Positions 5,166-5,672 of a stretch of 5,672 nt of DNA are shown here, piece by piece (the stretch's first letter is position 1; every line of letters starts with the position of its first letter). Source of the DNA: an uncultured Solirubrobacterales bacterium (GTDB lineage: Bacteria; Actinomycetota; Thermoleophilia; Solirubrobacterales; 70-9). The stretch spans positions 1 through 5,672 of the forward strand of contig CALEMO010000164.1 in assembly GCA_937910825.1 (NCBI GenBank). Direction: 5' to 3'. The position numbers were made by a program, and so were the translations under genes. Under the pieces are notes generated by a model that was not told where the DNA came from, searched no databases, and worked only from the letters and a program-made list of their open reading frames with translations.

Positions 5166-5672
5166 TCAGTTCGCTTTGACCCGGAATGCACCGCGCATCA
5201 ACGGGTGGATCCGGCAGAAGAACGTATGTGTTCCGACCGGGAGGTCGGCCGGGGTCGTCCAGGTATCACGGTTCACGGTCGGCTCACCGCCGAGCCCGAG
5301 CTGACCCGAGTCGAACTGGAATTCGCCGTCCGGGATCGGATAAGCGATGCCGGTTGACCTGTTGCAGGGTGACTGGCAGGAAGTCAGCGAGTGCCAGGTC
5401 TCCGTGGCCTGATCGGCAGCGGAAAGTTTGAAAGTGAAGGATTCGCCCTTCTTGACAACCGGCGGCCTGCCTGCGGCACCGGGAAGCCGGAAGTCGCCGC
5501 CTCCTGCGCCCCAGGTGTATCCGCCGATCGTGAACGGTCCTCCGGAAGCCAGGCCGTCGGGCAGTTGTGCCGGATCCGGCAGGTCTGTGGCCTCACCACC
5601 GTGGTCGTCGTTCTCGGCGTAGTGGCCGTGGTTGAGCACGCCTTCTTGGTCGACCTTGGTCGAATAGGGGTT
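5166..5672 (-). CDS. Cupredoxin-domain (type 1 copper) protein, 5' end beyond the window
   Basis: The frame is open to the window edge. The codons before the GTG at 5639 (NPYSTKVDQEG) read as normal protein, with no SD before that GTG, so the gene most likely starts outside the window. Numbering from the GTG, the C-terminal region has the beta-rich cupredoxin pattern with a complete type 1 copper ligand set: His83 in TWHSLTSC, then Cys142, His145 and Met148 in FFCRIHPLMRGAFRV. CQSPC (89-93) may form a disulfide, as expected of an exported protein. The upstream part has an acidic/His-containing linker (NHGHYAENDDHGGE, 3-16). It probably acts outside the membrane in electron transfer or copper binding; the N-terminal domain and signal peptide are not visible. 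It ends at TGA (5168-5166), 79 nt before the heliorhodopsin start on the same strand. Co-transcription is possible, but a hairpin sits directly behind its stop. Confidence 0.8.
   Translation of the reverse strand, partial: NPYSTKVDQEGVLNHGHYAENDDHGGEATDLPDPAQLPDGLASGGPFTIGGYTWGAGGGDFRLPGAAGRPPVVKKGESFTFKLSAADQATETWHSLTSCQSPCNRSTGIAYPIPDGEFQFDSGQLGLGGEPTVNRDTWTTPADLPVGTHTFFCRIHPLMRGAFRVKAN

Overview
The window is high-GC, gene-dense bacterial DNA that looks actinobacterial. Within that, a Thermoleophilia/Solirubrobacterales-like genome is my best guess. The hints are the protein styles: a secreted alpha/beta-hydrolase-domain protein with an Ig/FnIII-like, lysine-rich tail, a secreted-type cupredoxin, and a heliorhodopsin. 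TTG starts backed by strong Shine-Dalgarno (SD) sequences and tight gene packing fit too. The taxon is inferred; no rRNA or marker gene is present.

Layout, left to right. Positions 1-1844 (minus) hold a secreted alpha/beta-hydrolase-domain protein. Its reading frame breaks near 371-380, and its C-terminal tail continues in another frame to the window edge. A short divergent intergenic region (1845-1979) carries a candidate minus-strand promoter and a small palindrome. Positions 1980-3101 (plus) encode a saccharopine-dehydrogenase-like NAD(P) oxidoreductase, which converges on and overlaps by 27 bp the minus-strand block that follows.

That block (5086 down to 3075) is a compact three-gene minus-strand array: heliorhodopsin (4310-5086), then an ABM-fold (antibiotic biosynthesis monooxygenase/YgiN-like) protein (3963-4283), then an epoxide-hydrolase-type alpha/beta hydrolase (3075-3935). 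The gaps are only 26 and 27 nt, so it is probably one operon. Upstream, also on the minus strand, lies the 3' part of a cupredoxin-domain gene (5166 to the window end). It is separated from the heliorhodopsin gene by a 79-nt gap containing two inverted repeats, one of which is a perfect 11-bp stem covering the heliorhodopsin ribosome binding site.

The centre of interest is the heliorhodopsin operon: a light-sensing-type rhodopsin of unsettled function is apparently co-transcribed with two small oxygen-chemistry/detoxification-type enzymes, and its translation start is buried in a hairpin. No RNA genes, CRISPR arrays, insertion sequences or phage genes were seen.
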